DNA of 64,000 bases from Massilimicrobiota sp. An134 (GTDB taxonomy: Bacteria; Bacillota_I; Bacilli_A; Erysipelotrichales; Coprobacillaceae): assembly GCF_002160815.1 (NCBI RefSeq), contig NZ_NFLH01000005.1:1-64000 (forward strand). The letters run 5' to 3'. This document shows positions 37,701-46,319 of the stretch, one piece after another. The stretch's first letter is position 1; each line of letters starts with the position of its first letter. The position numbers were made by a program, and so were the translations under genes. The notes beneath the pieces were generated by a model. It had not been told where the DNA came from. It did no database searches and was given only the letters and a program-made list of their open reading frames with translations.

Positions 37701-38953
37701 CTAAGAAGTATGAACAGGTGAAAGTACCTTTTACAAAACAGATGAAAGAAGATCGTTATACAATTCTTTGTCCACAGATGTCACCGATTCATTTCCAGTT
37801 TGTTGAAACCGCAATGAATTCGGAAGGCTATAACTTTGAAGTGTTGCCTTCAGTTGATAAAGATGCAGTAGAACAGGGATTAAAATATGTCAACAATGAT
37901 GCATGTTATCCAAGTATTTTAGTTGTAGGACAAATGATGAATGCATTAAATAGTGGTAAATATGATTTAAATAAAGTGGCATTGATTATCTCTCAAACAG
38001 GTGGAGGATGTCGTGCAACGAACTATATTGCATTTATCAGAAAAGCTCTTAAAGATGCAGATATGGAACAAATTCCAGTTATCTCTGCAAACTTATCTGG
38101 ATTAGAAAGTAATCCTGGATTTAAGATTACATATAAGATTGCTAAAAAAGTAATCATTGGTGCTATGTATGGGGACTTATTTATGCGCGTTCTTTATCGT
38201 GTACGTCCTTATGAAAAAGTCAAAGGTTCAGCCAATAAACTTTATGAATCATGGGTTGCAAAATGTCAGGAAAATGTGAAAAATGGTAGTATGAAAGAAT
38301 TTAAAAAGAATGTTTATCAAATTGTCAAAGATTTTGATGAATTGCCATTATTAGATATTAAAAAACCAAGAGTTGGATTGGTTGGAGAAATCTTAGTCAA
38401 ATTCCATCCTACTGCCAATAATGAAATTGTGAAAATCATTGAATCAGAAGGTGGAGAAGCCGTTATGCCTGATTTAATTGATTTCTTCCAGTATTGTTTC
38501 TATAACACTTGGTATGAACATGAACATTTTGATGCGTCACAATCTTCAGTATGGTTATGTAATTTTGCCATTTGGTTTGTTGATTTCTTAAGAAAAGATA
38601 TGATTAAGGCATTAAGAGATTCAAAACGTTTTGATCCACCAACACCTATTGATCAAATTGCGAAAAAAGCAAGTGAAGTTGTCTCTATTGGAAATCAGAC
38701 AGGTGAAGGATGGTTCTTAACTGGAGAAATGATTGAATTAATTGAAGAAGGTGCACCAAATATTGTGTGTATGCAGCCATTTGCCTGCTTACCAAATCAT
38801 GTAACAGGTAAAGGTGTTATTAAAGCCTTACGTAAAAAATATCCACAAAGTAACATTGTGGCTGTGGATTATGATCCAGGTGCGAGTGAAGTTAACCAAT
38901 TAAATAGAATTAAGTTGATGCTTTCAACTGCATTTAAGAATATGAAGTCATAA
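34733..38953 (+). CDS. Giant 2-hydroxyacyl-CoA dehydratase/activase-like protein (PlsA-like)
   Basis: This 1406-residue protein is a fusion of an Fe-S activase and a dehydratase/reductase-like part. Two BadF/BcrA/HgdC ATPase domains lie at about 4-260 and 320-580. Each has the DVGSTT phosphate motif and the cysteines that hold the shared [4Fe-4S] cluster: Cys124 and Cys163 (TCAGGTGAF, SRCGVF), then Cys445 and Cys484 (ACSSGCGSF, SRCTVF). A DUF2229-like region with CGKCTNNCML follows (about 600-860), then a HgdB/BcrB-like domain to the end with ESACYPAK and NDACYPS cysteine sites. The same order is reported for proteins that make plasmalogens in anaerobes (C. perfringens PlsA). That role is inferred; a CoA-thioester dehydratase is the alternative. 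Confidence 0.85.
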   Translation: MSQYYLGIDVGSTTVKAYLTDEKDVCLFSRYVRHNSDVRNTILTLLEEIHQEYPGINIYPVITGSGGLSISQSLNVKFVQEVIACTKTIETYIPQTDVAIELGGEDAKITYFEGSLEQRMNGTCAGGTGAFIDQMATLLQTDASGLNELAKNHQRIYPIASRCGVFAKTDVQPLINEGARKEDIAASIFQAVVNQTISGLACGKPIKGKVAFLGGPLYFLSELRQRFIETLELQDDDIIFPDNSQLFVAMGAALNAKDVEESLSLEKLIQDLKTLKDNGTEAAHTLEPLFHNEDELRGFRDRHLQAMTKKRNLKKYQGNIYVGIDVGSTTSKVVLIDDEGSILYSFYNSNEGNPLDLIIRIMKEIYDLIPEGCHIQKTGVTGYGEALIKAALKVDYGEVETIAHYTAAKHFEPDVDFILDIGGQDMKAITIKDDVIQDITLNEACSSGCGSFLETFAHSLGYEIDEFAEMALMSKHPLDLGSRCTVFMNSKVKQAQKEGASLADISAGLSYSVIKNALYKVIKLRSKDQIGKNVVVQGGTFYNEAVLRAFEKEAGIEVIRPDIAGLMGAYGMATIAKEKDDGKGTTLLTREELEHLTYQNSMKNCGKCTNNCMLTITSFNDGREFISGNRCERGANLPLKSKSLPNLFDYKYRRVFNYHSLPIEDAPRGIVGIPRALNMYENYPFWHTFFTELKFRVVLSSRSSKAIYEKGIESIPSESACYPAKITHGHIENLIARGVPFIFYPSVAYERLENENAGNHYNCPVVASYPEVIRNNVDNLEQKNIKFKNPFISLNNKKTLFHVLKEELSEFHITDQELHQAIDKAYEELDHCQQDIRQEGKRAMEYMRENHMQGIVLAGRPYHVDPEINHGIPDLITSEGFVVLSEDSVCYLDEEHLKLRVVDQWTYHSRLYKAASFVSSQKDLQLIQLTSFGCGLDAVTADQVAEILKARNKIYTLIKIDEGSNLGAIRIRIRSLKATIEKKEDIIDLSKKYEQVKVPFTKQMKEDRYTILCPQMSPIHFQFVETAMNSEGYNFEVLPSVDKDAVEQGLKYVNNDACYPSILVVGQMMNALNSGKYDLNKVALIISQTGGGCRATNYIAFIRKALKDADMEQIPVISANLSGLESNPGFKITYKIAKKVIIGAMYGDLFMRVLYRVRPYEKVKGSANKLYESWVAKCQENVKNGSMKEFKKNVYQIVKDFDELPLLDIKKPRVGLVGEILVKFHPTANNEIVKIIESEGGEAVMPDLIDFFQYCFYNTWYEHEHFDASQSSVWLCNFAIWFVDFLRKDMIKALRDSKRFDPPTPIDQIAKKASEVVSIGNQTGEGWFLTGEMIELIEEGAPNIVCMQPFACLPNHVTGKGVIKALRKKYPQSNIVAVDYDPGASEVNQLNRIKLMLSTAFKNMKS

Positions 38954-38970
38954 TTCATATTCTTTTTTTC
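38936..38970 (+). terminator. Terminator after the giant dehydratase-like gene
   Basis: Perfect 11-bp stem AAGAATATGAA/TTCATATTCTT spanning the stop codon, followed by TTTTTT. Confidence 0.9.
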
Positions 38971-39118
38971 GTCAAAATTCAAATGATATCTATGTTATTA
39001 TTTAGGATATAAATAAAAAAACTCTATATTTTAAGGATATAAAGATATAGATAATTAAAAAATTCACATAAGAGTCACATCTAAGATATAAAATGTATTT
39101 AAGTGAGGTGTTTTGCTT

Positions 39119-40240
39119 ATGATAGAATTTCAAAATGTTTACAAGTCATTTAAAGATAAACATGTATTGGAAGATATCAATTTTACAGTGAATGATGGTG
39201 AATTTGTTTGTTTGATTGGACCCAGTGGGTGTGGAAAAACGACTGCTTTAAAGATGATTAATCGGTTGATTAAACCAAGCCAGGGGACAATTTATGTAAA
39301 TGGAAAGGATATTAGTGAGGAAAATGAAATTGAATTAAGACGTAATATTGGTTATGTTATTCAACAAACAGGATTATTTCCTCATATGACAGTGAAAGAA
39401 AATATTGAACTGATTCCAAAGTTAAAAAATAAAAATGATAAACATCTTTTGGAAAAAGTGAAAGATGTTTTAAATATGGTTGGTTTAGATCCAGATGAAT
39501 ATTTAGATAAGTATCCTGTTCAGATGAGTGGTGGTCAACAACAACGTGTAGGTGTTGCAAGAGCTTTTGCAAGTGAACCAGATATTATTTTAATGGATGA
39601 ACCTTTTAGTGCATTAGATCCTATTACGAGAAATCAATTACAGGATGAACTGTTGACATTACAAAATAGTGTTCAAAAGACGATTGTGTTTGTGACTCAT
39701 GATATGGCAGAAGCTATCAAATTGGCAGATCGTATATGTATTATGAGCGGTGGAAAAATTCAACAGTACGATACACCAGAACAAATCTTAAAACATCCTG
39801 CCAATGACTTTGTTTTAAACTTTGTTGGGAAAAAGCGTATCTGGGATTCACCAGAATTAATCAAAGCAGCAGACATTATGATAGATCGACCAATTACCTG
39901 TTATGATCGTTTAAAATGTGTAAAAGCTTTAAATATGATGTTTAATTCAAGCGTTGATAGTTTGATGGTAATAGATCGTCAGGGACATTTTAAAGGTGTT
40001 ATTCATGCGGCTGATGCAGCTGATGAAAAAAATAAAGATGAAATTGTGGGTCATGTTATGCAAAAGGAATGTATCACAGTTTCTTCACAGGAATCAATCG
40101 TTGATGTTTTAAATATCACCAAAGAGAAGAATATGTATACAATTCCTGTTGTAGATGATGGGATCTTAAAAGGTTTAATTACCAAGAGTACCCTGGTTAC
40201 AACGCTTTCTAAAAAATATGATGAAAGTGAGGGAGAATAA
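39119..40240 (+). CDS. opuCA: OpuC-type osmolyte ABC transporter ATPase with CBS domains
   Basis: This 373-residue ATPase energises uptake of quaternary amines (glycine betaine, carnitine, choline). It has Walker A GPSGCGKTT near residues 35-43, the Q-loop QQTGLFPH, signature MSGGQQQRV near 138-146, Walker B IILMDEPFSALD near 158-169 and switch His in VTHDMAEA. Two CBS motifs (about 250-370, CITVSSQESIVDVL and TIPVVDDGILKGLI) sense ionic strength in related proteins. ATG 39119 follows GTGAGGTG. Its stop overlaps the permease start by one base. Confidence 0.92.
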   Translation: MIEFQNVYKSFKDKHVLEDINFTVNDGEFVCLIGPSGCGKTTALKMINRLIKPSQGTIYVNGKDISEENEIELRRNIGYVIQQTGLFPHMTVKENIELIPKLKNKNDKHLLEKVKDVLNMVGLDPDEYLDKYPVQMSGGQQQRVGVARAFASEPDIILMDEPFSALDPITRNQLQDELLTLQNSVQKTIVFVTHDMAEAIKLADRICIMSGGKIQQYDTPEQILKHPANDFVLNFVGKKRIWDSPELIKAADIMIDRPITCYDRLKCVKALNMMFNSSVDSLMVIDRQGHFKGVIHAADAADEKNKDEIVGHVMQKECITVSSQESIVDVLNITKEKNMYTIPVVDDGILKGLITKSTLVTTLSKKYDESEGE

Positions 40241-41805
40241 TGCAGGCATTTATAGATTATTGTTCCCAAAACTATATGCAGATTTTTGATTTATTAATAG
40301 GTCATGTTCAATTGACTGTTATGGCTATTTTGATTGCGATTATTATAGGTGTCCCTTTAGGTATTTTTATTACTTATTTTAAGCCATCTAAAAAACCAAT
40401 TATGGCATTAGCAAATATTATTCAGGCGATTCCATCAATGGCCTTATTAGGTTTTATGATTCCTCTTTTAGGAATTGGAACAAAACCAGCCATTGTCATG
40501 GTGATACTTTACTCTTTATTACCTATTATTAAAAATACAGTCACAGGACTGAACAATATTAACGGAGAAACTTTAGAAGCCGCTAAAGGTATTGGTTTAA
40601 ATAAATTTCAGGTTTTATATAAAGTTCAGATTCCATTAGCTGCACCTGTTATCATGGCTGGTGTCAGAGTCAGTGCAGTTAGTTCGGTTGGTTTGATGAC
40701 TTTGGCAGCTTTTATTGGCGCTGATGGTTTAGGATATTTGGTTTATGCGGGTATTCGAACGGTCAATAATGCTCAAATCTTAGCTGGAGCTATACCTGCC
40801 TGCTTACTGGCATTACTTATAGATTATATATTTTCTATTTTAGAGAGATTAGTCACACCAAAGAGTTTCCAATTATCAAAACCAAGATCTAAAATGAAAG
40901 GCACATTGGATAAAGTTGTCATTGTTATTTCATGTCTTGCTTTAGCAGCCAGCTTTGTTTATACAGGCTTAGCAAAGACAAACGGGAGTCAAGTCATTAG
41001 AATTGGAAGCATGGATTTTACTGAACAAGAAATATTAAATTATATGTTGAAATATTATATAGAGGATCATACTGATATTGAGGTTGAACAGTCATTATCT
41101 CTAGGTTCAAGTTCTATTGTCTTAGATGCCGTGCGTACGGGATCCATTGATATGTATGTAGAATATACAGGAACAATTTATGGTAATGTCTTAGGCAACG
41201 AACCTAATGGAAATGTTGATGAAGTCTATAACACTGTCAAAGAACAGATGAAAGAACAATATGATTTAAATGTTTTAGATTCTCTAGGCTTCAACAATAC
41301 TTATACACTTGCGATTAGAAAAGATACAGCTGAGCAGTATCATATCAAAACAATAAGTGATTTATGTAAAGTTTCTCAACAACTCACATTTTCACCAACA
41401 TTAATGTTTATGGAAAGAGAAGATTGCTGGGTAGGATTACAAAAAGCATATCCTATTCATTTCAAACAGACTGTTCCTATTGATGGAGCACCACGTTATA
41501 CAGCTTTAATGAACAATGAATGTGATGTCATTGATGCTTATTCAACAGATGGACTATTAAAGAAGTTTGATTTACAGGTTTTAGAAGATGATAAAAATTT
41601 CTTCTTACCCTATCGTGCTATACCAATTGCGAATAATACAGTTATCGAAGAGTATCCTGAAGTTGTTGAACTGATCAATCAGCTTCAAAATTATCTCAGT
41701 GATGAAGTCATGGTAGAATTGAATTATAGAGTGGATGAGTTGAATGAAAAGACAAGTGATGTCGCAAGGGAATTCTTAATTGAAAATGATTTAATCAGTG
41801 AGTAG
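40240..41805 (+). CDS. OpuC-type permease fused to substrate-binding domain
   Basis: This 521-residue protein has an N-terminal permease (about 20-215, with the EAA-type loop GETLEAAKGIGLNKFQVLYK near 107-126) and one further membrane segment (about 226-244). An OpuAC/OpuCC-like periplasmic-type binding domain (about 252-519) opens IRIGSMDFTEQEIL and contains VEYTGTIYGNVL and ECDVIDAYSTDG. Fusing permease and receptor places two binding sites on a dimeric transporter, as in several Bacillota. It forms a two-gene operon with the ATPase and ends at a terminator. Confidence 0.92.
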   Translation: MQAFIDYCSQNYMQIFDLLIGHVQLTVMAILIAIIIGVPLGIFITYFKPSKKPIMALANIIQAIPSMALLGFMIPLLGIGTKPAIVMVILYSLLPIIKNTVTGLNNINGETLEAAKGIGLNKFQVLYKVQIPLAAPVIMAGVRVSAVSSVGLMTLAAFIGADGLGYLVYAGIRTVNNAQILAGAIPACLLALLIDYIFSILERLVTPKSFQLSKPRSKMKGTLDKVVIVISCLALAASFVYTGLAKTNGSQVIRIGSMDFTEQEILNYMLKYYIEDHTDIEVEQSLSLGSSSIVLDAVRTGSIDMYVEYTGTIYGNVLGNEPNGNVDEVYNTVKEQMKEQYDLNVLDSLGFNNTYTLAIRKDTAEQYHIKTISDLCKVSQQLTFSPTLMFMEREDCWVGLQKAYPIHFKQTVPIDGAPRYTALMNNECDVIDAYSTDGLLKKFDLQVLEDDKNFFLPYRAIPIANNTVIEEYPEVVELINQLQNYLSDEVMVELNYRVDELNEKTSDVAREFLIENDLISE

Positions 41806-41835
41806 GCAAGACCTGCTCATTTTTATTTATTTTTA
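41800..41835 (+). terminator. Terminator after the osmolyte transporter operon
   Basis: GAGTAGG/CCTGCTC stem with a five-base loop and one G-T pair, followed by ATTTTTATTTATTTTTA; it spans the stop codon. Confidence 0.7.
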
Positions 41836-41872
41836 TAGATATTATTTATATAATGAAAGATATGGAGGTAAG

Positions 41873-42624
41873 ATGATGGATGAATATAGGGATAATCAGG
41901 TAAAAAAATTAATGATGAAAAGAAGAAAAAAGAAAAGAATAAAAGTGATAAGATTATTCTTTGTGTTAGGAATCATAGGATTTGTTTTTTTATTTTATTG
42001 TCTGATATTATGAAAATTAAAACAATTCATGTCATAGGTGTCAATGATGCAGAATTGGAACAACAAATAAGTGAACAGCTATCAGGATATATGGGAGATT
42101 ATACATGGATAGATATGTTGTTTTCTAAAGACAATATAGTTCAGGATATAGAAGAAATGAAACGTTTTGAAAATTTTTTAGTTGAAATTGATTTTATGGG
42201 AAATATACAAGTGCATGTTCAAGAGGTTCAGCCATTATGTTATGCTAAGATTCAAAACAAAAATTACCTTATTAATAAATTAGGTGGAGTTTATCAAACC
42301 AAACAAATACCATCATCATTGATTCAATGTAGTGATTTTCAAAGTACAGAGATGTTAAGTCAATTGGGTCATTCATTACATAATGTTTCTGATATAGTTT
42401 TAAATGAAACAAGTGAAATTCACTATTGTGGAGATCGTTATGATAAAGATTTAATAGAGTTTTATATGTATGATCATAATTTCATTAAAATAAATATTTC
42501 TCAAATAGATCAAAGATTGTCTGAAGATTCTTTTCATTATGTTGCATATAAATTGAAAAAACCTCAAAATACAATATATAGCTTTGAAGGCAAGTATATG
42601 TATATAAAAAAATATGAAAAATAA
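41873..42624 (+). pseudogene. divIB: DivIB/FtsQ-like division protein split by a frameshift
   Basis: Two abutting frames together make one DivIB-like protein of about 250 residues. The first (41873-42013) gives a basic cytosolic tail (KKLMMKRRKKKRIKVIRLFF) and one membrane helix, with GGAGG before its ATG. The second (ATG 42010, reading to 42624) starts MKIKTIHVIGVNDAELEQQI, the expected POTRA domain that follows the helix in FtsQ/DivIB, and then a beta domain. The first stop and second start overlap as ATGA, so reinitiation is conceivable, but the second product alone would have no membrane anchor. DivIB is a divisome component, so a disruptive frameshift would be surprising; an assembly error or a genuine split should be tested. 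Confidence 0.7.
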
Positions 42625-42701
42625 AATATAATATTGGTGGTTTTCTTGAAGAGTCCATATTTTTTCAGTACAATAAAGCCAACATGAAGGGAATGAAGAT
42701 A

Positions 42702-43664
42702 ATGAAAAAAAGAGGATTTATCATTGCTTTTATCATTATAGCTATTTTATTAAGTGGAGCTTATGGTGTAGGAACGTATTTTGTGAATTATGCTTTATCA
42801 CCAGCAAGTGAATCTGATCAAAGAGTGGTTGATGAGGAAGATGAAATCAAATTAACAGGAGATGTTCAACAACAGATTGATGACAATGCTAATGCTGAAT
42901 TTATAAAAGGTGTGGATTTTGAAAATAAAACAAGACCGATGATTGTAAGTCAAGATGATTCATTAAGATTGAAAGGACAGTATCTAGATCATGATAATGT
43001 TCATCAGTGGGTTATCTTGATTCATGGTTATAAATCAAGCAATGAAGAAATGATGTCCTATGGAGCTACTTATTACGAAAATGGATATAATGTTGTCTTG
43101 CCAGATAATCGTGCTCATGGAAAAAGTGAAGGCGAATATATTGGAATGGGATGGTTAGATAAAGATGATATTGCCTGTTGGGTAGATTGGATTAATAATA
43201 GAGATTCGCAGGCACAGATTCTTTTACATGGTGTATCTATGGGTGGAGCCACTGTTATGATGGCTTCAGGAGATCGTCTTTTAAATGTCGTTGGATATAT
43301 TGAAGATTGTGGTTATACAAGTGTATGGGATATATTTGCAAGTGAACTCGATAAACGTTTTTCACTTCCAACATTTCCTGTTTTAGATATTTCTAATTTT
43401 CTAGCCAGAATCAAGGTAGGATATGATTTTAAAGAAGCTTCAAGTATAGAACAAGTGAAAAATGCAAATCAGCCAATGTTGTTTATTCATGGTGGAAAAG
43501 ATGATTTTGTGCCAGTTCAAATGGCTTATGAAGTTTATGAGGCTTATCCAACAACAAAGGATATATATATTGTAGATGAGGCAGGACATGCTCAATCAAA
43601 AGATTATGATGTTGAGGCTTATTGGGACAAAGTCTTTACATTTATTGATGAAAATATATTTTAA
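42702..43664 (+). CDS. Membrane-anchored alpha/beta hydrolase (paralogue)
   Basis: This 320-residue protein has an N-terminal signal-anchor (RGFIIAFIIIAILLSGAYGV, residues 4-23), a short acidic stem, and an alpha/beta hydrolase domain. Motifs are HGYKSSNEEMM, DNRAHGKSEGEY, the elbow HGVSMGGATVMMASGD with the catalytic Ser near residue 181, HGGKDDFVPVQM with the acid, and AGHAQS with the catalytic His. The same motifs in the same order occur in the reverse-strand hydrolase at 6070-6996, so the two are paralogues. ATG 42702 is nine bases from AAGGGA; two upstream in-frame ATGs lack ribosome sites. Confidence 0.87.
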   Translation: MKKRGFIIAFIIIAILLSGAYGVGTYFVNYALSPASESDQRVVDEEDEIKLTGDVQQQIDDNANAEFIKGVDFENKTRPMIVSQDDSLRLKGQYLDHDNVHQWVILIHGYKSSNEEMMSYGATYYENGYNVVLPDNRAHGKSEGEYIGMGWLDKDDIACWVDWINNRDSQAQILLHGVSMGGATVMMASGDRLLNVVGYIEDCGYTSVWDIFASELDKRFSLPTFPVLDISNFLARIKVGYDFKEASSIEQVKNANQPMLFIHGGKDDFVPVQMAYEVYEAYPTTKDIYIVDEAGHAQSKDYDVEAYWDKVFTFIDENIF

Positions 43665-43673
43665 AAGAGTAAA

Positions 43674-43705
43674 AAAATTTCGTTGCTTTAAACAACGAAA
43701 TTTTT
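43674..43705 (+). terminator. Rho-independent terminator
   Basis: AAATTTCGTTG/CAACGAAATTT stem with a seven-base loop and a T-run. Confidence 0.85.
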
Positions 43706-43726
43706 CATATGAACAGATATGATAAA

Positions 43727-43903
43727 TTATTTTGAAATTTTTATAGTGTCATGTTGAAAAAGAGGGGATTTCTTTGTTTTGTTTGTAAGGATTAATTTTG
43801 AAGGAATAATATACTGAGAAATATCCTCTTTTAATTGAATTTCAATGATTGGTCTTGCCTGAATCATTGATGGATAAACGACTTGACCTAAGATTGTTCT
43901 CAT
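43727..43903 (-). CDS. Small protein of unknown function
   Basis: This 58-residue protein starts at MRTILGQVVYPSMIQARPII. AAAGGAGG precedes the ATG at 43903 on the minus strand, which is the main reason to accept it. Alternating hydrophobic residues (IEIQLKEDISQYIIPSKLIL) suggest a small beta domain. No family recognised. Confidence 0.5.
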   Translation of the reverse strand: MRTILGQVVYPSMIQARPIIEIQLKEDISQYIIPSKLILTNKTKKSPLFQHDTIKISK

Positions 43904-43977
43904 ATTGCCGCCTCCTTTAAAATTTATCATATCTTATACTTTTATCATAGCACTTTCAAGTTAGAAAACAAGTTTTT

Positions 43978-44790
43978 TTAAATGATATGAAAATGTTTTA
44001 AAGCCTTGGCAATTCCATCATTTTTAACATCATCACTGATATAGTCAGCCGCTTGTTTAGCTGCTTCTCTACCACTACCTACACAAATACTTGTACCAGC
44101 ACATTCAAACATTGGAATATCCACTTCAGCATCTCCAAAAGCATAAATATCCTGCTTATTGATTTGTAGATAATGAATTAATTGTTCAATAGCAGTTTTT
44201 TTATCAATATTTGGTAAAGCACAATCACCAAATAAAGCTTCTTCACCTTGTCCACCCCAAGTGAGACATTGAAACTGTGGAAAATGATTTTTAAAATCTA
44301 AATAATCTTGATAACTATTTAAAACATAGTTGATTTTTGTGATGTTTTGTTGATACATACTTTGAGGAAATTCCATCATAGGATAGATGTCTCTAATGCA
44401 AGGTGTTCCTCCATGACCATATTTTTGATAGGCAGGTACAGCTTTGGTTTCAAAATCATGAGAACCATAAAGTCCATCATTACCTTCCATAAAATAACAT
44501 AAGTCATGTTGATCTAAATAATCAGTGATGTCGATGACTTGTTGTAAAGATAGCTTCTGATCTTTTAAAACTTTTCCTTCACATTCAATATAAGCACCGT
44601 TTCCACAAATCATACCACTCACTTCAATGTTTCCAACAGTTGCTCTATTTTTCGTTCTACCCGTAACGACAAAAACATAATGTCCATGATCTTTTGCCTG
44701 CTTTAAAGCATCTTTGCAGCTTTGAGGTACAATACCATCATAACTCACTAAGGTTCCATCTACATCAAATAATAATAGTTTTTTATTCAT
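43978..44790 (-). CDS. Cof-type HAD-superfamily phosphatase
   Basis: This 270-residue IIB-capped HAD hydrolase has motif I LLLFDVDGTLVSYDG near residues 4-18 (nucleophile and acid Asp), motif II VVTGRTKNRA near 45-54, motif III Lys in the NIDKKTAIEQL region near 195, and motif IV AFGDAEVDIPMFE near 215-227. Such enzymes remove phosphate from sugar phosphates, FMN or PLP. TAGGAG precedes the ATG. It is the last gene of a reverse operon, 10 bases after the M42 peptidase. Confidence 0.92.
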   Translation of the reverse strand: MNKKLLLFDVDGTLVSYDGIVPQSCKDALKQAKDHGHYVFVVTGRTKNRATVGNIEVSGMICGNGAYIECEGKVLKDQKLSLQQVIDITDYLDQHDLCYFMEGNDGLYGSHDFETKAVPAYQKYGHGGTPCIRDIYPMMEFPQSMYQQNITKINYVLNSYQDYLDFKNHFPQFQCLTWGGQGEEALFGDCALPNIDKKTAIEQLIHYLQINKQDIYAFGDAEVDIPMFECAGTSICVGSGREAAKQAADYISDDVKNDGIAKALKHFHII

Positions 44791-44800
44791 GACAAGACTC

Positions 44801-45820
44801 CTATTTATTAATATAAGCAAGAATTAATTGATATGTATTTTCTACTGCTTGCATATGTGTTCTTTCCATACCATGAGAAGCATGAACACCAGGACCAATC
44901 AAAGCGCCTTTGATATTTTGTCCACCTCTTAATGCAGCTGAAACATCGCTGCTGTAAAATGGATAAACATCAACGGCATATTGAAGATTATGAGTTTTCG
45001 CAAGTTCTATGAATGTAGATGTGATTTCATAATCATAAGGACCACTTGAATCTTTAGCACAGATACTGACATCATATTCACTACATGATAAATCTTGCCC
45101 AATGCATCCCATATCTACCGCAATCAATTCATCTACATGATGATCAATATAACTGCTGCCATGACCTACTTCTTCAAAAGTGGAAATCATAAAATAAAGA
45201 TTATGTTTTGGTTGAATATGATTTTGTGAAAGATGTTTTAAAACACCAAAAAGAATCGCAACACTCATTTTATCATCTAAGAATCTTGATTTAATAAATC
45301 CTGAATCTGTGATTGTTGTTTTAGGATCAATCGCAATATAATCCCCATTACAGATATCTAATTGTTGCACATCTTCTTTTGTCTTCACTTTTTCATCAAT
45401 ACGAATATGCATTGTATCACATGTTCTTTCTTTGTTTTTAGCATCTTCATAAACATGCGCAGCAGGTGAATTAGAAAGAATCGTTCCTGTATATATTTGT
45501 TGATTTCTTGTGATGATACGACAATATTCACCATCTAAAGTTGGAATAATAGGACCACCCACATTTGTAAATGCTAGAGTTCCGTTATCTTTGATACTTC
45601 TTACCATTAATCCTAAAGTATCAACATGTGCACAAAACCCAACAGTATAGTCATCTTGACCATTTACAAAAATCTGTAAATTTCCTTTATTTGTCAGTTT
45701 AGTTTCAAATCCTAAATTTTGAGCTTCTTTTTGACAGTATTGAATCACTTCTTTAGTGTAACCAGAAGGACTATCAATAGCCATAATATCTTTTAAAATA
45801 GAAAGTATGTATGCATTCAT
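44801..45820 (-). CDS. M42-family metallopeptidase
   Basis: This 339-residue aminopeptidase belongs to the FrvX/TET/PepA group. Motifs are GFCAHVDTLGLMV near residues 61-73 (metal His-x-Asp), KSRFLDDKMSVAIL near 168-181 (bridging Asp), STFEEVGHGSS near 207-217 (catalytic and metal Glu), AVDMGCIG near 229-236, and the late GVHASHGMERTH near 310-321 with a metal His. These enzymes form large dodecamers and cut peptides in the cytosol. AAGGAG precedes the ATG. It lies between an Rrf2 regulator and a HAD phosphatase on the same strand. Confidence 0.93.
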   Translation of the reverse strand: MNAYILSILKDIMAIDSPSGYTKEVIQYCQKEAQNLGFETKLTNKGNLQIFVNGQDDYTVGFCAHVDTLGLMVRSIKDNGTLAFTNVGGPIIPTLDGEYCRIITRNQQIYTGTILSNSPAAHVYEDAKNKERTCDTMHIRIDEKVKTKEDVQQLDICNGDYIAIDPKTTITDSGFIKSRFLDDKMSVAILFGVLKHLSQNHIQPKHNLYFMISTFEEVGHGSSYIDHHVDELIAVDMGCIGQDLSCSEYDVSICAKDSSGPYDYEITSTFIELAKTHNLQYAVDVYPFYSSDVSAALRGGQNIKGALIGPGVHASHGMERTHMQAVENTYQLILAYINK

Positions 45821-45832
45821 AAAATAATCTCC

Positions 45833-46261
45833 TTATTCCTTTTGATGTGCAGCATCCACAATTTGAGCCAAAGTGATTTCTCTTAATTTTTCTTTGTATT
45901 GCCATTCTGCTGCATTTAAATAATCAACAATAAAGTCTTCAGTTTCTTTGACTCTCAATTGAGAATCAAAAACCTTTTCTACCAGATGTGTTGTCTTGAC
46001 AAAAGCTTCTTTGCCTTCCATAGCTTCAAAGATATCTAATAAAGAAATGCAATCCAATGATTTGGTTAACACAAATCCCCCACGTTTATTTGCCATGGAT
46101 GAAATTAAGCCAGAAACAACAAGTTGTCTGGTGATTTTTTTGAGATAAGAATCTGATACAAGTAGTTTTTCACTCAATTCATGACTTTTAATAGGTTTAT
46201 CCTGTGCCCCAATTAAAAGTAATATACAAATAGCCTGTTCAAAACTTTTTCTAATCTTCAT
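45833..46261 (-). CDS. Rrf2-family transcriptional regulator (no Fe-S cysteines)
   Basis: This 142-residue protein has the Rrf2 winged helix: KIRKSFEQAICILLLIGAQD, then LLVSDSYLKKITRQLVVSGL and RGGFVLTKS. Cluster-binding cysteines found in IscR and NsrR are absent; the only cysteines are in the DNA-binding half. It therefore resembles YwnA-like Rrf2 members that sense by another means. It is transcribed away from the YhgE/Pip gene, with a perfect palindrome between them. Confidence 0.88.
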   Translation of the reverse strand: MKIRKSFEQAICILLLIGAQDKPIKSHELSEKLLVSDSYLKKITRQLVVSGLISSMANKRGGFVLTKSLDCISLLDIFEAMEGKEAFVKTTHLVEKVFDSQLRVKETEDFIVDYLNAAEWQYKEKLREITLAQIVDAAHQKE

Positions 46262-46319
46262 ATCCTTATCACCTTCTTTTTTATTTTAACAGAAAAATAA
46301 CACTTTGTATCTAAAAGAG

